A stretch of 34,852 bases of DNA from Paracraurococcus ruber (GTDB lineage Bacteria > Pseudomonadota > Alphaproteobacteria > Acetobacterales > Acetobacteraceae). The notes below the pieces were generated by a model. That model was not told the origin of the DNA, did no database searches, and was given only the letters and a program-made list of their open reading frames with translations. The stretch covers positions 1-34,852 of the forward strand of contig NZ_SMOA01000048.1 of the NCBI RefSeq assembly GCF_004353985.1, in the 5' to 3' direction. A program made the translations under genes and the position numbers. Below, in pieces: positions 24,367 through 31,900 of this stretch; within the stretch, counting starts at the first letter, position 1, and every line of letters starts with the position of its first letter.

Positions 24367-25386
24367 ATGCTGCGTGCGTTGACGATCATGGTGCTTCTCG
24401 CCGGCACGGCGCTGGCACAGACCGCCCCGCCCGGCCCCACGCTGGGCGCGGTGCGGGCCCGCGGCGCGCTGTCCTGCGGCATCTCCACCGGCGACCCGGC
24501 CTGGAGCCAGCCGGACAGCCGCGGCGTCTGGCAGGGGATGGATGCCGATCTCTGCCGCGCCGTCGCCGCCGCGGTGCTCGGCAGCCCGGACCGGCTGGTC
24601 TGGCAGCACCTCACCGGCCAGAACCGCTTCCCCGCTTTGGTCACCGGCCAGGTGGAGATGCTGGCGCGCACCACCACCTGGACCTTCCTGCGCGACGCGC
24701 AGCTTGGCCTGAACTTCACCGCGCCCAACTTCTTCGACGGCCAGGGCTTCCTGGTGAAGGCGGAGGCCGGCATCACCGCCGCGAAGCAACTCGATGGCGC
24801 CACCATCTGCTTCGTCTCCGCCAGCACGCATGAGCTGAACCTGGCGGACTGGACGCGCACCCAGGGCATCCGCTTCACGCCGGTGATCTTCGCCGACAAG
24901 GACGAGGCGCGGCGCGCCTACGAAGCCAATCGCTGCGACAGCTACACCGGCGATGCCAGCCAGCTTGCCGCCATCCGCGCCGCCTTCCCCGACCCCAAGG
25001 CGCATGTCCTGCTGCCCGACCGCATCAGCAAGGAGCCCTATGCGCCGGCGGTGAAGCAGGGCGACGACCAGTGGTTCGACATCGTCCGCTACATCGTCTT
25101 CGGCCTGGTGGAGGCGGAGGAGCTGGGCATCACCCGCGCCAATGCCGACCGCATGCTGGCCGAGAGCCAGAGCCCGGCGGTGCAGCGCCTGCTGGGCAGG
25201 ACGGGCGACCTGGGGCCGGCGGTGGGGCTCGACCGCGCCTGGCTGCTGAACGCCATCAAGGCCGTGGGCAACTACGGCGAGGTCTATGACCGCCATCTCG
25301 GCAAGGACAGCGCCGTGCAGCTGCCGCGCGGGCTGAACGACCTCTGGACCCGCGGCGGGCTGATGATCGCGCCGCCCATGCGGTAG
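24367..25386 (+). CDS. AapJ-like general amino acid ABC receptor, paralogue 2
   Basis: Periplasmic family 3 receptor of 339 residues and a clear paralogue of the gene before it. The signal peptide is cut near ALAQ (residue 18). Cysteines at 37, 63, 148 and 190 keep exactly the spacing of paralogue 1 (39, 65, 150, 192), so no net length change has occurred over about 150 residues. The most conserved blocks are ARTTTWT, NFFDGQGFLV, GDDQWFDIV, EAEELGITRANADRML and LPRGLNDLWTRGGLM. Binding-cleft neighbours differ (for example SASTHELN against SGTTNELN, and SCGISTGDPAW against DCGAHPGAPGF), which suggests different ligands. The ATG at 24367 has a perfect GGAGGT five bases upstream. No permease follows; a hairpin element and a convergent SDR gene do. 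Confidence 0.92.
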   Translation: MLRALTIMVLLAGTALAQTAPPGPTLGAVRARGALSCGISTGDPAWSQPDSRGVWQGMDADLCRAVAAAVLGSPDRLVWQHLTGQNRFPALVTGQVEMLARTTTWTFLRDAQLGLNFTAPNFFDGQGFLVKAEAGITAAKQLDGATICFVSASTHELNLADWTRTQGIRFTPVIFADKDEARRAYEANRCDSYTGDASQLAAIRAAFPDPKAHVLLPDRISKEPYAPAVKQGDDQWFDIVRYIVFGLVEAEELGITRANADRMLAESQSPAVQRLLGRTGDLGPAVGLDRAWLLNAIKAVGNYGEVYDRHLGKDSAVQLPRGLNDLWTRGGLMIAPPMR

Positions 25387-25501
25387 CGCTTTGAGGAGGG
25401 CTCTGCCCTCCTCAAGCTCCTCCCGCCCGGGACCCCATCGACGATGCGCGGCATCGTCGATGGGACCCGCATCGGCCGAAGGGCCCTTGGAACCCTCGAG
25501 T
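25387..25501. repeat. Modular hairpin element, copy 4 (convergent gap)
   Basis: TTGAGGAGGGC (25391-25401) pairs with GCCCTCCTCAA (25405-25415), loop TCT. A perfect 14-bp stem at 25434-25447 with 25451-25464 (loop GCG) follows, then GGCCGAAGGGCCC and CCCTCGAG. It fills the gap between the stops of the receptor and the SDR. Its reverse complement aligns along its length with 13608-13723. Confidence 0.7.
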
Positions 25502-26284
25502 CTACAGGTTCCGCCGCGCCTGACGTAGCGTCGGCAGGCCGATGCCGGCGGCGTCGAAGCCGCCATCCACCGCAATCTCCTGCCCGGTCAGGTAGCTGGC
25601 GCGGTCGGAGCAGAGGAAGACGATCACCTCCGCCAGCTCCGTCTCCAGCCCGTAGCGGTTCAGCGGGATGGCGTCGTGGTAGTCGCGGCGGATCTCCGGC
25701 GTGTGCACCGCCTTGGCCATCGCCGTGTCCACCGGCCCCGGCGCCACGGCATTGACCCGGATGCCGAGCGCGCCGAGTTCCACCGCCTGCTGCTTCGTCA
25801 GATGCGCCAGCGCCGCCTTGCTGGTGCCATAGGCCACCCGCAGCGTGGATGCGCGCAGGCCCGAGATGGAGGTCACGTTCACCACCGCGCCGCCGCCATG
25901 CTCCGCCATCAGCGGCGCCGCCGCCTGGGTGCAGAGGAAGGGCCCGGTCAGGTTCACCGACAGCACGCGGTTCCACTCCTCCGGCGTCGTCTCCAGGATC
26001 GGCTTGAAGACCGCGGTGCCGGCATTGTTCACCAGCGCGTCCAGCCGGCCGAAATGGCGCGCGGCGCGCTGGATGGCGGGGAAGACCTCGGCCGCCACGG
26101 CGACGTCGCAGGGCAGCGCCAGCGTCGCGTCCGGCGCCGCCAGCGCGGCCATGGCCTGGTCCAGCAGCGCCGCATCCACCTCCAGCAGGGCGACGCGCCA
26201 GCCTTCCGCCAGGAAGCGCCGCACGGTGGCGAGGCCGATGCCGCGGCCCGCGCCGGTGACCAGGGCGACCTTGCTGCTGCTCAT
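25502..26284 (-). CDS. SDR-family oxidoreductase
   Basis: Classical short-chain dehydrogenase/reductase of 260 residues. Visible elements: cofactor motif TGAGRGIG (10-17), Glu35 at the end of beta2, which favours NAD(H) over NADP(H), CDVA near 59, NNAG at 86-89, catalytic Ser139 (VTSIS), Tyr152 and Lys156 (YGTSK), and the C-terminal GQEIAVDGGFDAAG. The ATG at 26284 has GGGAAGGA about 8 bases upstream. It begins only 15 bases after the epmB stop on the same strand and so probably shares its transcript, though nothing links an SDR to EF-P modification. Substrate is unknown; 3-oxoacyl, sugar or alcohol substrates are all possible. Confidence 0.92.
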   Translation of the reverse strand: MSSSKVALVTGAGRGIGLATVRRFLAEGWRVALLEVDAALLDQAMAALAAPDATLALPCDVAVAAEVFPAIQRAARHFGRLDALVNNAGTAVFKPILETTPEEWNRVLSVNLTGPFLCTQAAAPLMAEHGGGAVVNVTSISGLRASTLRVAYGTSKAALAHLTKQQAVELGALGIRVNAVAPGPVDTAMAKAVHTPEIRRDYHDAIPLNRYGLETELAEVIVFLCSDRASYLTGQEIAVDGGFDAAGIGLPTLRQARRNL

Positions 26285-26299
26285 CGCTGGTTCCTTCCC

Positions 26300-27316
26300 T
26301 CAGCCCGCGCCCGGGCTGAATTCCGGCCCCAGCGGCACCTTGCCGCCGCCCGCCGGCCGTTCCTGCACATAGGTCGGCCAGGCCAGCCCCGTTACCCGCC
26401 CGCGCAGCGCGCGCAGCAGGGCGCGGCCGTCCTCGACCGGCACGGCGAAGCGCGCGGTGCCGGGCGCCGGATCCAGCTGGTGCAGGTAGTAGGGCTTCAC
26501 GCGGGCCCGCAGCATGGCGCGGAACAGGTCCTCCAGCGCCGCGGCGCTGTCGTTCACGCCGCGCAGCAATACGCTCTGCCCCAGCAGCACCGCGCCGGCG
26601 CGCTGCAGCCGCGCCAGCGCCGCGATGGCGGCCGGGGTGAATTCCCGCGCATGGTTGGCATGCACGCAGAGATACAGCGGCTTGCCCCGCTCCTGTGCCG
26701 TCTCCAGCGCCGCCGCCAGCGCCTCGGTCACCAGGTCCGGCGCTGCCACCGGCACGCGCGAATGCACCCGCAGCAGCTCGATATGCGGCAGCGCCGCCAG
26801 CCGGCCGAGCATCCCGCCCAGCCGCCGCGGCGAGAGCATCAGCGGGTCGCCGCCGGTCAGGATCGCCTCCCGCACCTGCGGCGTGCGGGCGAACCAGGCG
26901 AGCGCCGCGTCCAGCTCCGCCCCGGTCAGCAGCCCGCCATCCGGCCCCACCGCCTCCCGCCGGAAGCAGAAGCGGCAATAGACCGGGCAGGCCAGCAGCG
27001 GCTTCAGCAGGGCACGGTCGGGGTAGCGGTGGACCACGCCCTTCACCGGGGTGAAGGGGGCATCGGCGGTCGGGTCGGCCAGCTCATGCGGGGCGGTGTG
27101 CAGTTCCGCCGCGTCGGGCAGGTATTGCCGGGCGATCGGGTCGGCCGGGTCGGCCGGGTCGATCAGCGCCGCCACCGCCGGCGTGACGGCGATGCTGTAG
27201 CGCGCCGCCACCGCCTCGGCGCCCGGCACGGCGCCGGCCGGCAGCAGCCCGGCGGCGGCCAGGTCGCGCGGCGTCTTCAGGGTGCGGGCGGGCAGGGGCG
27301 GGGCGCCGTCGGGCAT
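26300..27316 (-). CDS. epmB: Lysine 2,3-aminomutase-like radical SAM protein, EpmB
   Basis: Converts L-alpha-lysine to (R)-beta-lysine for attachment to elongation factor P. The protein is 338 residues, shorter than KamA of lysine-fermenting clostridia (about 416) and the right size for EpmB. The radical SAM cluster CPVYCRFC supplies Cys110, Cys114 and Cys117. ILTGGDPLML is the SAM-binding GGE-type region, HSRVPV and ANHAREFT are family blocks, and GGGKVPL near the C-terminus contains Lys326, the expected pyridoxal phosphate lysine. The ATG at 27316 lies 86 bases from the divergent epmA, which supports the assignment. There is no Shine-Dalgarno sequence before this ATG. The efp gene is not in the window. 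Confidence 0.9.
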   Translation of the reverse strand: MPDGAPPLPARTLKTPRDLAAAGLLPAGAVPGAEAVAARYSIAVTPAVAALIDPADPADPIARQYLPDAAELHTAPHELADPTADAPFTPVKGVVHRYPDRALLKPLLACPVYCRFCFRREAVGPDGGLLTGAELDAALAWFARTPQVREAILTGGDPLMLSPRRLGGMLGRLAALPHIELLRVHSRVPVAAPDLVTEALAAALETAQERGKPLYLCVHANHAREFTPAAIAALARLQRAGAVLLGQSVLLRGVNDSAAALEDLFRAMLRARVKPYYLHQLDPAPGTARFAVPVEDGRALLRALRGRVTGLAWPTYVQERPAGGGKVPLGPEFSPGAG

Positions 27317-27326
27317 GGTGGCCGGG

Positions 27327-27355
27327 GGTATAGGGCAGGGCGGCGGCCACCGGAA
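27327..27355 (-). promoter_or_regulatory. Candidate epmB promoter, possibly giving a leaderless transcript
   Basis: On the minus strand TTCCGG (27355-27350) and TATACC (27332-27327) are 17 bases apart. The -10-like element ends about 11 bases before the ATG at 27316, so transcription would start within a few bases of the start codon. This would explain the lack of a ribosome site. The -35 match is weak. Confidence 0.25.
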
Positions 27356-27402
27356 CCGCGGCCGGACTGTCCCCGGCGCCATCCTCCGTGCCAGAACGCC
27401 GC

Positions 27403-28446
27403 ATGGCCCCCACCCCCGCCTGGCACCCCGAGAGCCTCGCCGCCCGCCTGCCCTTCCTGGAACGCCGCGCCGCGCTGACGGCGGCGACGCGCGCCTTCTT
27501 CGCCGCCCGCGGCTACCGGGAGGTCGAGACGCCCTGCCTCGTTCCGGTGCCGGGCATGGAAGTGCATCTGCACGCCTTCCGCAGCGAATACGTCCCGCAT
27601 CTCGGCGCCGGGACGCGGCGGGCGCTGTGGCTGCGGACCTCGCCGGAACTGGCGCTGAAGCGGCTGCTGGTGGCGGGGGCCGGCCCGGTCTTCGAACTCG
27701 CCCGCGTCTGGCGCAACGGGGAGGCGGGGCCGCGCCACGCCCCCGAATTCACCATGCTGGAATGGTACCGCCCGGGCCTGTCGCTGGACGGGCTGATGGA
27801 CGAGGCGGAGGAGTTCGTCCGCGCAGCCTGCCCGCCGCGCGTCGCCCATGCCGGCGTCGCCACCGACCTGACGCTGCCCTTCGAGCGCCTGACCATGGCG
27901 GAAGCTTTTTCCCGCTGGTGCAACGGCATGGACCTGCTGGCGACCGTCACGCCGGAGGGCCAGGGCGATGCCGCCGCGCTGCGCGCCGCCGCCGCCGCCA
28001 TCGGCCTTCCGGCGCGACCGGACGAGGGGTGGGAGGACCTGTTCTTCCGCCTGCTGCTGGACCGGGTGGAGCCGCGGCTGGGCCGCGACCGCGCGACCTT
28101 CCTGACGCATTGGCCGGCGCCGCAGGCCGCGCTGGCCCGCCGCGACCCCGCCGATCCGCGCGCCGCGCTGCGCTTCGAGCTGTTCGCCGCCGGGCTGGAA
28201 CTGGCCAATGCCTTCGACGAGCTGACCGACCCCGCCGAGCAGCGCGCCCGCTTCAAGGCGGATGTCGCGGAGCGCCGGGCCCGCTACGGCGCCGAGGGCT
28301 GGGACGTGGACGAGGATTTCCTCGCCGCGCTCGGGCATGGCATGCCGGCCGGCAGCGGCATCGCGCTGGGCTTCGATCGCCTGGCCATGCTGGCCGCCGG
28401 CGCCCGCCGCATCGACGACGTGCTCTGGCTGCCCTTCGCCCCGTGA
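27403..28446 (+). CDS. epmA: Elongation factor P--(R)-beta-lysine ligase
   Basis: Class II aminoacyl-tRNA synthetase paralogue that activates (R)-beta-lysine and joins it to a lysine of EF-P, relieving ribosome stalling at proline runs. The protein is 347 residues and starts directly in the catalytic core, with no anticodon-binding domain, which separates it from LysRS. Motifs: FFAARGYREVETPCLVPVPGMEVHL, LRTSPELALKRLLVAG, motif 2 ELARVWRNGEAGPRHAPEFTMLEWYRP, ELANAFDELTDPAEQRARF and motif 3 GSGIALGFDRLAML. I chose ATG 27403; GTG 27388 would add five residues, and neither has a good ribosome site. Divergent from epmB. In E. coli the same two activities act in succession on EF-P. Confidence 0.93.
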   Translation: MAPTPAWHPESLAARLPFLERRAALTAATRAFFAARGYREVETPCLVPVPGMEVHLHAFRSEYVPHLGAGTRRALWLRTSPELALKRLLVAGAGPVFELARVWRNGEAGPRHAPEFTMLEWYRPGLSLDGLMDEAEEFVRAACPPRVAHAGVATDLTLPFERLTMAEAFSRWCNGMDLLATVTPEGQGDAAALRAAAAAIGLPARPDEGWEDLFFRLLLDRVEPRLGRDRATFLTHWPAPQAALARRDPADPRAALRFELFAAGLELANAFDELTDPAEQRARFKADVAERRARYGAEGWDVDEDFLAALGHGMPAGSGIALGFDRLAMLAAGARRIDDVLWLPFAP

Positions 28447-28816
28447 TGGCACCCGCGGGCAATCGAGGATGCTGGTGCCGGGATCGGCTCCGCCCGGCTC
28501 GCCGGCGGCGGCCGCTCCGGCCATGCGTCGCGCCCAGGCCCGGCTTGCCGGATTTTGCCCGTGTCCGGGCGACCTGATCCGGGCACCCGGACAGGTCCGG
28601 CAGGCCGAGGCCGAAGGCTGCGCCCGCGTCCCGATCGGCGCGCCGCGGTGTTCGCGTCCGACCGCAATCCGCTGCCGCGCCGGCCGCGAGCGCGCCGCGG
28701 ACCGCGCCAGGCCCTGGAGCGGTTCCCGTTCGCCATGGCTCACGGCAACCGCTCCAGTCTTTTGACTCTACGAGCATCTTCACCCGATCAGGTGGGTCCA
28801 CCTGATCGGGATCCGC
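28447..28816. other. Convergent gap of about 370 bases between epmA and the DUF2171 gene
   Basis: The right 105 bases are copy B of the double-hairpin repeat. To its left, TGTCCGGG (28562-28569) and CCCGGACA (28586-28593) form an 8-bp stem more than 100 bases past the epmA stop. The rest is GC-rich with no credible gene. Confidence 0.5.
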
Positions 28817-28818
28817 TC
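28714..28818 (-). repeat. 105-bp double-hairpin palindromic repeat, copy B
   Basis: Read on the minus strand this aligns with 19867-19971 over 105 bases with no gaps and 12 differences. It begins on the last two bases of the TGA stop of the DUF2171 gene. Hairpin 1 keeps a perfect stem although one pair changed from C-G to A-T and the loop changed from GGAT to an ACCC-containing form. Hairpin 2's 11-bp stem is unchanged, and the differences fall in its inner bulge and loop. Confidence 0.85.
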
Positions 28819-29116
28819 AGGCCCCGGAGTCCGCGCCCGGCATGGGGTCGAGGCTGGCGCGGCGCTGCACCTCGTCCTCGTCCAGCGCCGCCTCCTCCGC
28901 CTGCGCCGCGGGCACGGACAGCCGCACCCGCCCGCCATCCAGCCCCGCCACCAGTGCCATCGGCAGCCAGCGGTGCCGCCCGCCCGCGGCCGCGTCGCTG
29001 CGCGTCAGCTTGATGAGCGCCCCGTCCAGGTGATCCACCGTGCCGACCGGGTTGCCATCGCTGCCGACCACGGGCATCCGCGCCTCGATCTCCATCTGCT
29101 CGCTGCCGCCGGTCAT
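28817..29116 (-). CDS. DUF2171 domain-containing small protein
   Basis: Cytoplasmic protein of 99 residues. The core IEARMPVVGSDGNPVGTVDHLDGALIKLTR resembles the DUF2171 family, a PRC-barrel-like small beta fold: a residue pattern of V-G-S-D-G, V-G-T-V and D-x-L-D-G, followed by HRWLPMALVAGLDGGRVRLS. An acidic Ala/Glu-rich tail follows (AQAEEAALDEDEVQRRA). The start is supported by GGGAGGCAGGGG directly before the ATG at 29116. It is the last gene of a minus-strand run after the FkbM methyltransferase (52-base gap), and its stop codon overlaps the first bases of the 105-bp repeat. No biochemical role is known to me for the family. Confidence 0.78.
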   Translation of the reverse strand: MTGGSEQMEIEARMPVVGSDGNPVGTVDHLDGALIKLTRSDAAAGGRHRWLPMALVAGLDGGRVRLSVPAAQAEEAALDEDEVQRRASLDPMPGADSGA

Positions 29117-29168
29117 CCCCTGCCTCCCCCCGAGCCGTCGGGGGCAAACGGCGCCGCGGCGGGGCGGT

Positions 29169-29891
29169 TCAGCGCGCTTCCGCCGCCCGCAGCGCCGCCA
29201 GCATCGCCGCCGCCTGCTCTCGCGGCAGGAAGTAGAACACGAAGACATAGGGGTCGGAGGCCTCGAACACCGCCGGGTTCGGGCTGGCCCGCTGCATCGT
29301 CGCGCGGTCGAAGCCGGCCATCGGCCGCCAGTCGCCCCAGAATTCCCAGAAGGCGTCGTAGCCCAGCGCGTCCAGATAGGCGGGCACCGCCCAGGTGGAG
29401 CCGGCGCGGTGCCGCTCCTCGATCTCGATCGAGAGGATGGGGCGGCAGCGCAGCAGCGTCTCCCGCGCGCCGCGCAGCACCTCGTATTCCGCGCCCTCGG
29501 CATCCAGCTTCACCGCCGTCAGGTCGCCGAGGCCGAAGCCGTCCAGCCGCCGCAGCGGCACCGCCACGCGCTGCTCGCCGACGCGCGGATCGAGCCCGGC
29601 ATAGCCCTTGGCCGTGCTCGCCCATTGCTCCTGCGGCACGCCGTCCAGCACGGGCATGGTCAGCGTCACCTCGCCCTCGGCATCGCCGAGCGCTTCCGGC
29701 CGCAGCGTCACATTGGGCAGGCCGCCGGCCGCCGCCGCCAGCCTGGCATGCGCCGCCGGCAGCGGCTCGAAGGCCAGCACGCGGCTGCCCGGCAGCGCCG
29801 CGAAGGGCAGGGTGAAGGCGCCGTCATGCGCGCCCACGTCCAGCAGCAGGCCGGGGCGGTGCAGCACGGTGTGAAAGCCGAGTTCGTCCAT
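29169..29891 (-). CDS. FkbM-family SAM-dependent methyltransferase
   Basis: Class I methyltransferase of 240 residues. The SAM site is LLLDVGAHDGAFTLPFAALPGSRVLAFEP, with the acidic Glu at the end of beta2. The FkbM-specific second half is visible: PLRRLDGFGLGDLTAVKLDAEGAEYEVLRGARETLLRCRPILSIEIEERH. These enzymes O-methylate sugars, lipids or polyketides. The ATG at 29891 has a near-perfect GGAGGT four bases upstream, and the start leads straight into the fold, so the gene looks complete although compact. It follows phzF with a 53-base gap in a minus-strand run. The C-terminus (FVFYFLPREQAAAMLAAL) is common in Acetobacteraceae members. Acceptor unknown. Confidence 0.88.
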   Translation of the reverse strand: MDELGFHTVLHRPGLLLDVGAHDGAFTLPFAALPGSRVLAFEPLPAAHARLAAAAGGLPNVTLRPEALGDAEGEVTLTMPVLDGVPQEQWASTAKGYAGLDPRVGEQRVAVPLRRLDGFGLGDLTAVKLDAEGAEYEVLRGARETLLRCRPILSIEIEERHRAGSTWAVPAYLDALGYDAFWEFWGDWRPMAGFDRATMQRASPNPAVFEASDPYVFVFYFLPREQAAAMLAALRAAEAR

Positions 29892-29944
29892 TCCGACCTC
29901 CGCCGGGCGAGGGTTCCGCGGCGTCCGCGCATCCCCGGCCCGCG

Positions 29945-30826
29945 TCAAACCTCCATCCAGCCGGTCGAGACCGCGACCACGCCGCCGCCGACGGCGGCGC
30001 GGATCGCCCCGGCATCGTCGCGCCAGGCGCGCACCGCCAGGCCCGAGGGCCGGCCCATCTCGATGCCCTGCTCGACCTCCAGCGCCAGCCTGTCGCCGCC
30101 GCCCGCCTGCAGCAGCAGCCCGGCCAGGCCGACATTGGCGCTGCCCGTCGCCGGGTCCTCCGGCACGCCGACCAGCGGCCCGAACATCCGCGCCCGGCGC
30201 CGCCCATCCGGCAGCGCCACATGCAGGTGGATGCCGACGCAGAGGCTCTCCGGCAGATGCCGTCGGAAGGCGGCGGTGTCGGGCGTCGCCGCCGCCAGCG
30301 CCGCCAGGTCGGCCAGTTCGGCGAAGGCCATGCTGTTGCCGCAGCCGCCCACCACCGGCGGATGCGTCGCGGTCAGCACCGCCGCCTCCGGCAGGCCGAG
30401 GCAGGCCGCCACCGCCGCCGGCGCCAGGTCCGCCGTGGTGGCGAAGGGCAGCGGCGCCGTGATCTCCGCCCCCACGACCAGCCCCGCCGCGTCGCGGCTC
30501 AGCCGCGCCTCCACCCGCCCCGCCTTCTGGTCCAGCGCCAGCCGGTCGCCGGTGACCAGCAGGCGCCGCGCCAGCATCACGGCCGTGCCGACATTGGGAT
30601 GCCCGGCGAAGGGGATCTCGGCGCCCGGGACGAAGATGCGGATGCGCGCCGCCGCGCCCTCCGCGTCGGGCGGCAGGACGAAGACGGTCTCGGAGAGGTT
30701 GAACTCCCGCGCCACCCGCTGCATCGCCGCGCCGTCCAGCGCGCTGCCGCCATGCACGATGGCCAGCGGGTTGCCGCCGAAGCGCGTGTCGGTGAAGACG
30801 TCGCAGGTCTCGAACTCAAGCCGCAT
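29945..30826 (-). CDS. PhzF-family isomerase/epimerase
   Basis: Two-domain diaminopimelate-epimerase-like fold of 293 residues. Catalytic Glu46 lies in REFNLSETVFV, and FVPGAEIPFAGHPNVGTA and EDPATGSANVGLAGLLL are the two phosphate-like loop motifs shared by PhzF and YddE proteins. Most such proteins outside phenazine clusters have no known substrate, and no other phz gene is here, so phenazine synthesis should not be assumed. Its ATG lies 11 bases inside the end of the VOC gene, so the two are translationally coupled. FkbM follows after 53 bases. Confidence 0.92.
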   Translation of the reverse strand: MRLEFETCDVFTDTRFGGNPLAIVHGGSALDGAAMQRVAREFNLSETVFVLPPDAEGAAARIRIFVPGAEIPFAGHPNVGTAVMLARRLLVTGDRLALDQKAGRVEARLSRDAAGLVVGAEITAPLPFATTADLAPAAVAACLGLPEAAVLTATHPPVVGGCGNSMAFAELADLAALAAATPDTAAFRRHLPESLCVGIHLHVALPDGRRRARMFGPLVGVPEDPATGSANVGLAGLLLQAGGGDRLALEVEQGIEMGRPSGLAVRAWRDDAGAIRAAVGGGVVAVSTGWMEV

Positions 30827-31235
30827 CGGGGAGCCTTTCCGAGAAGCGCAGGAGGTAGCCGTCCGGATCCTGCACCAGGAATTGCCGCACCGTTACGCCG
30901 GTATCGCCGACCCGGTATGTCCTCTCCTCGGGCGGCAGGAAAAGTGGCCAGCCCGCCGCATCCAGCGCCCTGAGGATCGCGGCGATGTCGTCCACCGCGA
31001 TCTCGAAATTCACGTGGCGTCCGAAGGGCGCCTCGGTCGGCGCTACCTCCCAGCGATGCGGCCGGCCCTTCGGAAGCTCGTCGAGCATGATGCGGGCGCC
31101 GTCACGGCCGATGCAGGCGAAGCCCTCCTCCGGCCGGTCGTACAGCACCCGGAAGCCGCAGGGGCCGCACCAGAAGGCGAGGCTGCTGCCGATCTCCGTC
31201 ACCATCAACTCCGGCACCAGGACCGGGTCCCGCAT
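30816..31235 (-). CDS. VOC-family protein, bleomycin resistance/glyoxalase type
   Basis: Protein of 139 residues with the paired beta-alpha-beta-beta-beta modules of the vicinal oxygen chelate superfamily. VPELMVTEIGSSLAFWCGPCGFRVLYDRPEEGFACIGRDGARIML is the first module, and HVNFEIAVDDIAAILRALDAAG to QFLVQDPDGYLLRFSE is the second. The DRPEEGFA region is typical of bleomycin-binding protein relatives, which sequester rather than cleave a ligand; an enzymatic role is also possible. The start ATG overlaps the thiE stop by one base (TGATG) and the stop overlaps the phzF start, so thiE, this gene and phzF are read as one coupled unit. Confidence 0.88.
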   Translation of the reverse strand: MRDPVLVPELMVTEIGSSLAFWCGPCGFRVLYDRPEEGFACIGRDGARIMLDELPKGRPHRWEVAPTEAPFGRHVNFEIAVDDIAAILRALDAAGWPLFLPPEERTYRVGDTGVTVRQFLVQDPDGYLLRFSERLPDAA

Positions 31236-31861
31236 CACGCCGCCGCCGCGATGGCGGCGTTCATCGCCCGCACGCCGGCCACCGGGCCGTCCGGGTGGTT
31301 CCAGACCGCGCCGACCACGGCCAGGAAATCCGCCCCCGCCCGGACCAGCGGCGCGCAATTCTCCGCGGTGATGCCGCCGATGGCGACGCAGGGGATCTCG
31401 GCGATCTCCGACCACCATTCCAGCAGGTCGGTCGTGGCGCGGAACTTCGCGTCCTTGGTGCTGGTCGGGAAGAAGGCGCCGAAGGCGACATAGTCCGCGC
31501 CCATCTCGCCCGCCAGCATCGCCAGGTGGCGGCTGTCATGGCAGGTGATGCCGAGGATCTTCCCGGAGAGCAGCATGCGCGCCCCGGCATGGTCGCCATC
31601 CTGCTGGCCGAGATGCACGCCGTCGCAGCCCAGCTCGGCGGCCAGGATGGCGTCGTCGTTCAAGATGAAGGCGACGTCGCGCGCCTGGGCGATGGGCCTC
31701 AGCGCCTCGACCGCGCGCTTCACCGCGTCCCGCGGCGCATCCTTCAGGCGAAGCTGCAGGCAGGCGACGTCGCCCGCGTCGAGCGCCGCGGCGAGCTGGT
31801 CCGCGAAGCCCCCGGGCAGGACGGGCGGGGTGATGAGGTAGAGGCGGCAGGGATCGTCCAT
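31235..31861 (-). CDS. thiE: Thiamine phosphate synthase
   Basis: Joins HMP pyrophosphate and thiazole phosphate to give thiamine monophosphate. TIM barrel of 208 residues with [18 protein letters not shown] (pyrophosphate site), [57 protein letters not shown] and [30 protein letters not shown]. All are ThiE hallmarks, and the YVAFG-x-F-PT-x-TK block is specific. The ATG at 31861 follows the DUF4345 gene by 39 bases. No other thi gene and no obvious TPP riboswitch is visible upstream, unlike many thiC-led operons, so regulation by thiamine is not supported here. Confidence 0.93.
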   Translation of the reverse strand: MDDPCRLYLITPPVLPGGFADQLAAALDAGDVACLQLRLKDAPRDAVKRAVEALRPIAQARDVAFILNDDAILAAELGCDGVHLGQQDGDHAGARMLLSGKILGITCHDSRHLAMLAGEMGADYVAFGAFFPTSTKDAKFRATTDLLEWWSEIAEIPCVAIGGITAENCAPLVRAGADFLAVVGAVWNHPDGPVAGVRAMNAAIAAAA

Positions 31862-31900
31862 CCCGCCCAGATGCCGTGCCCCGCCCGGTTTGGGAAGCGC

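Noticed and set aside
29945-30826. Phenazine biosynthesis cluster
   Set aside because: Only a PhzF-fold protein is present, and such proteins are widespread outside phenazine producers.
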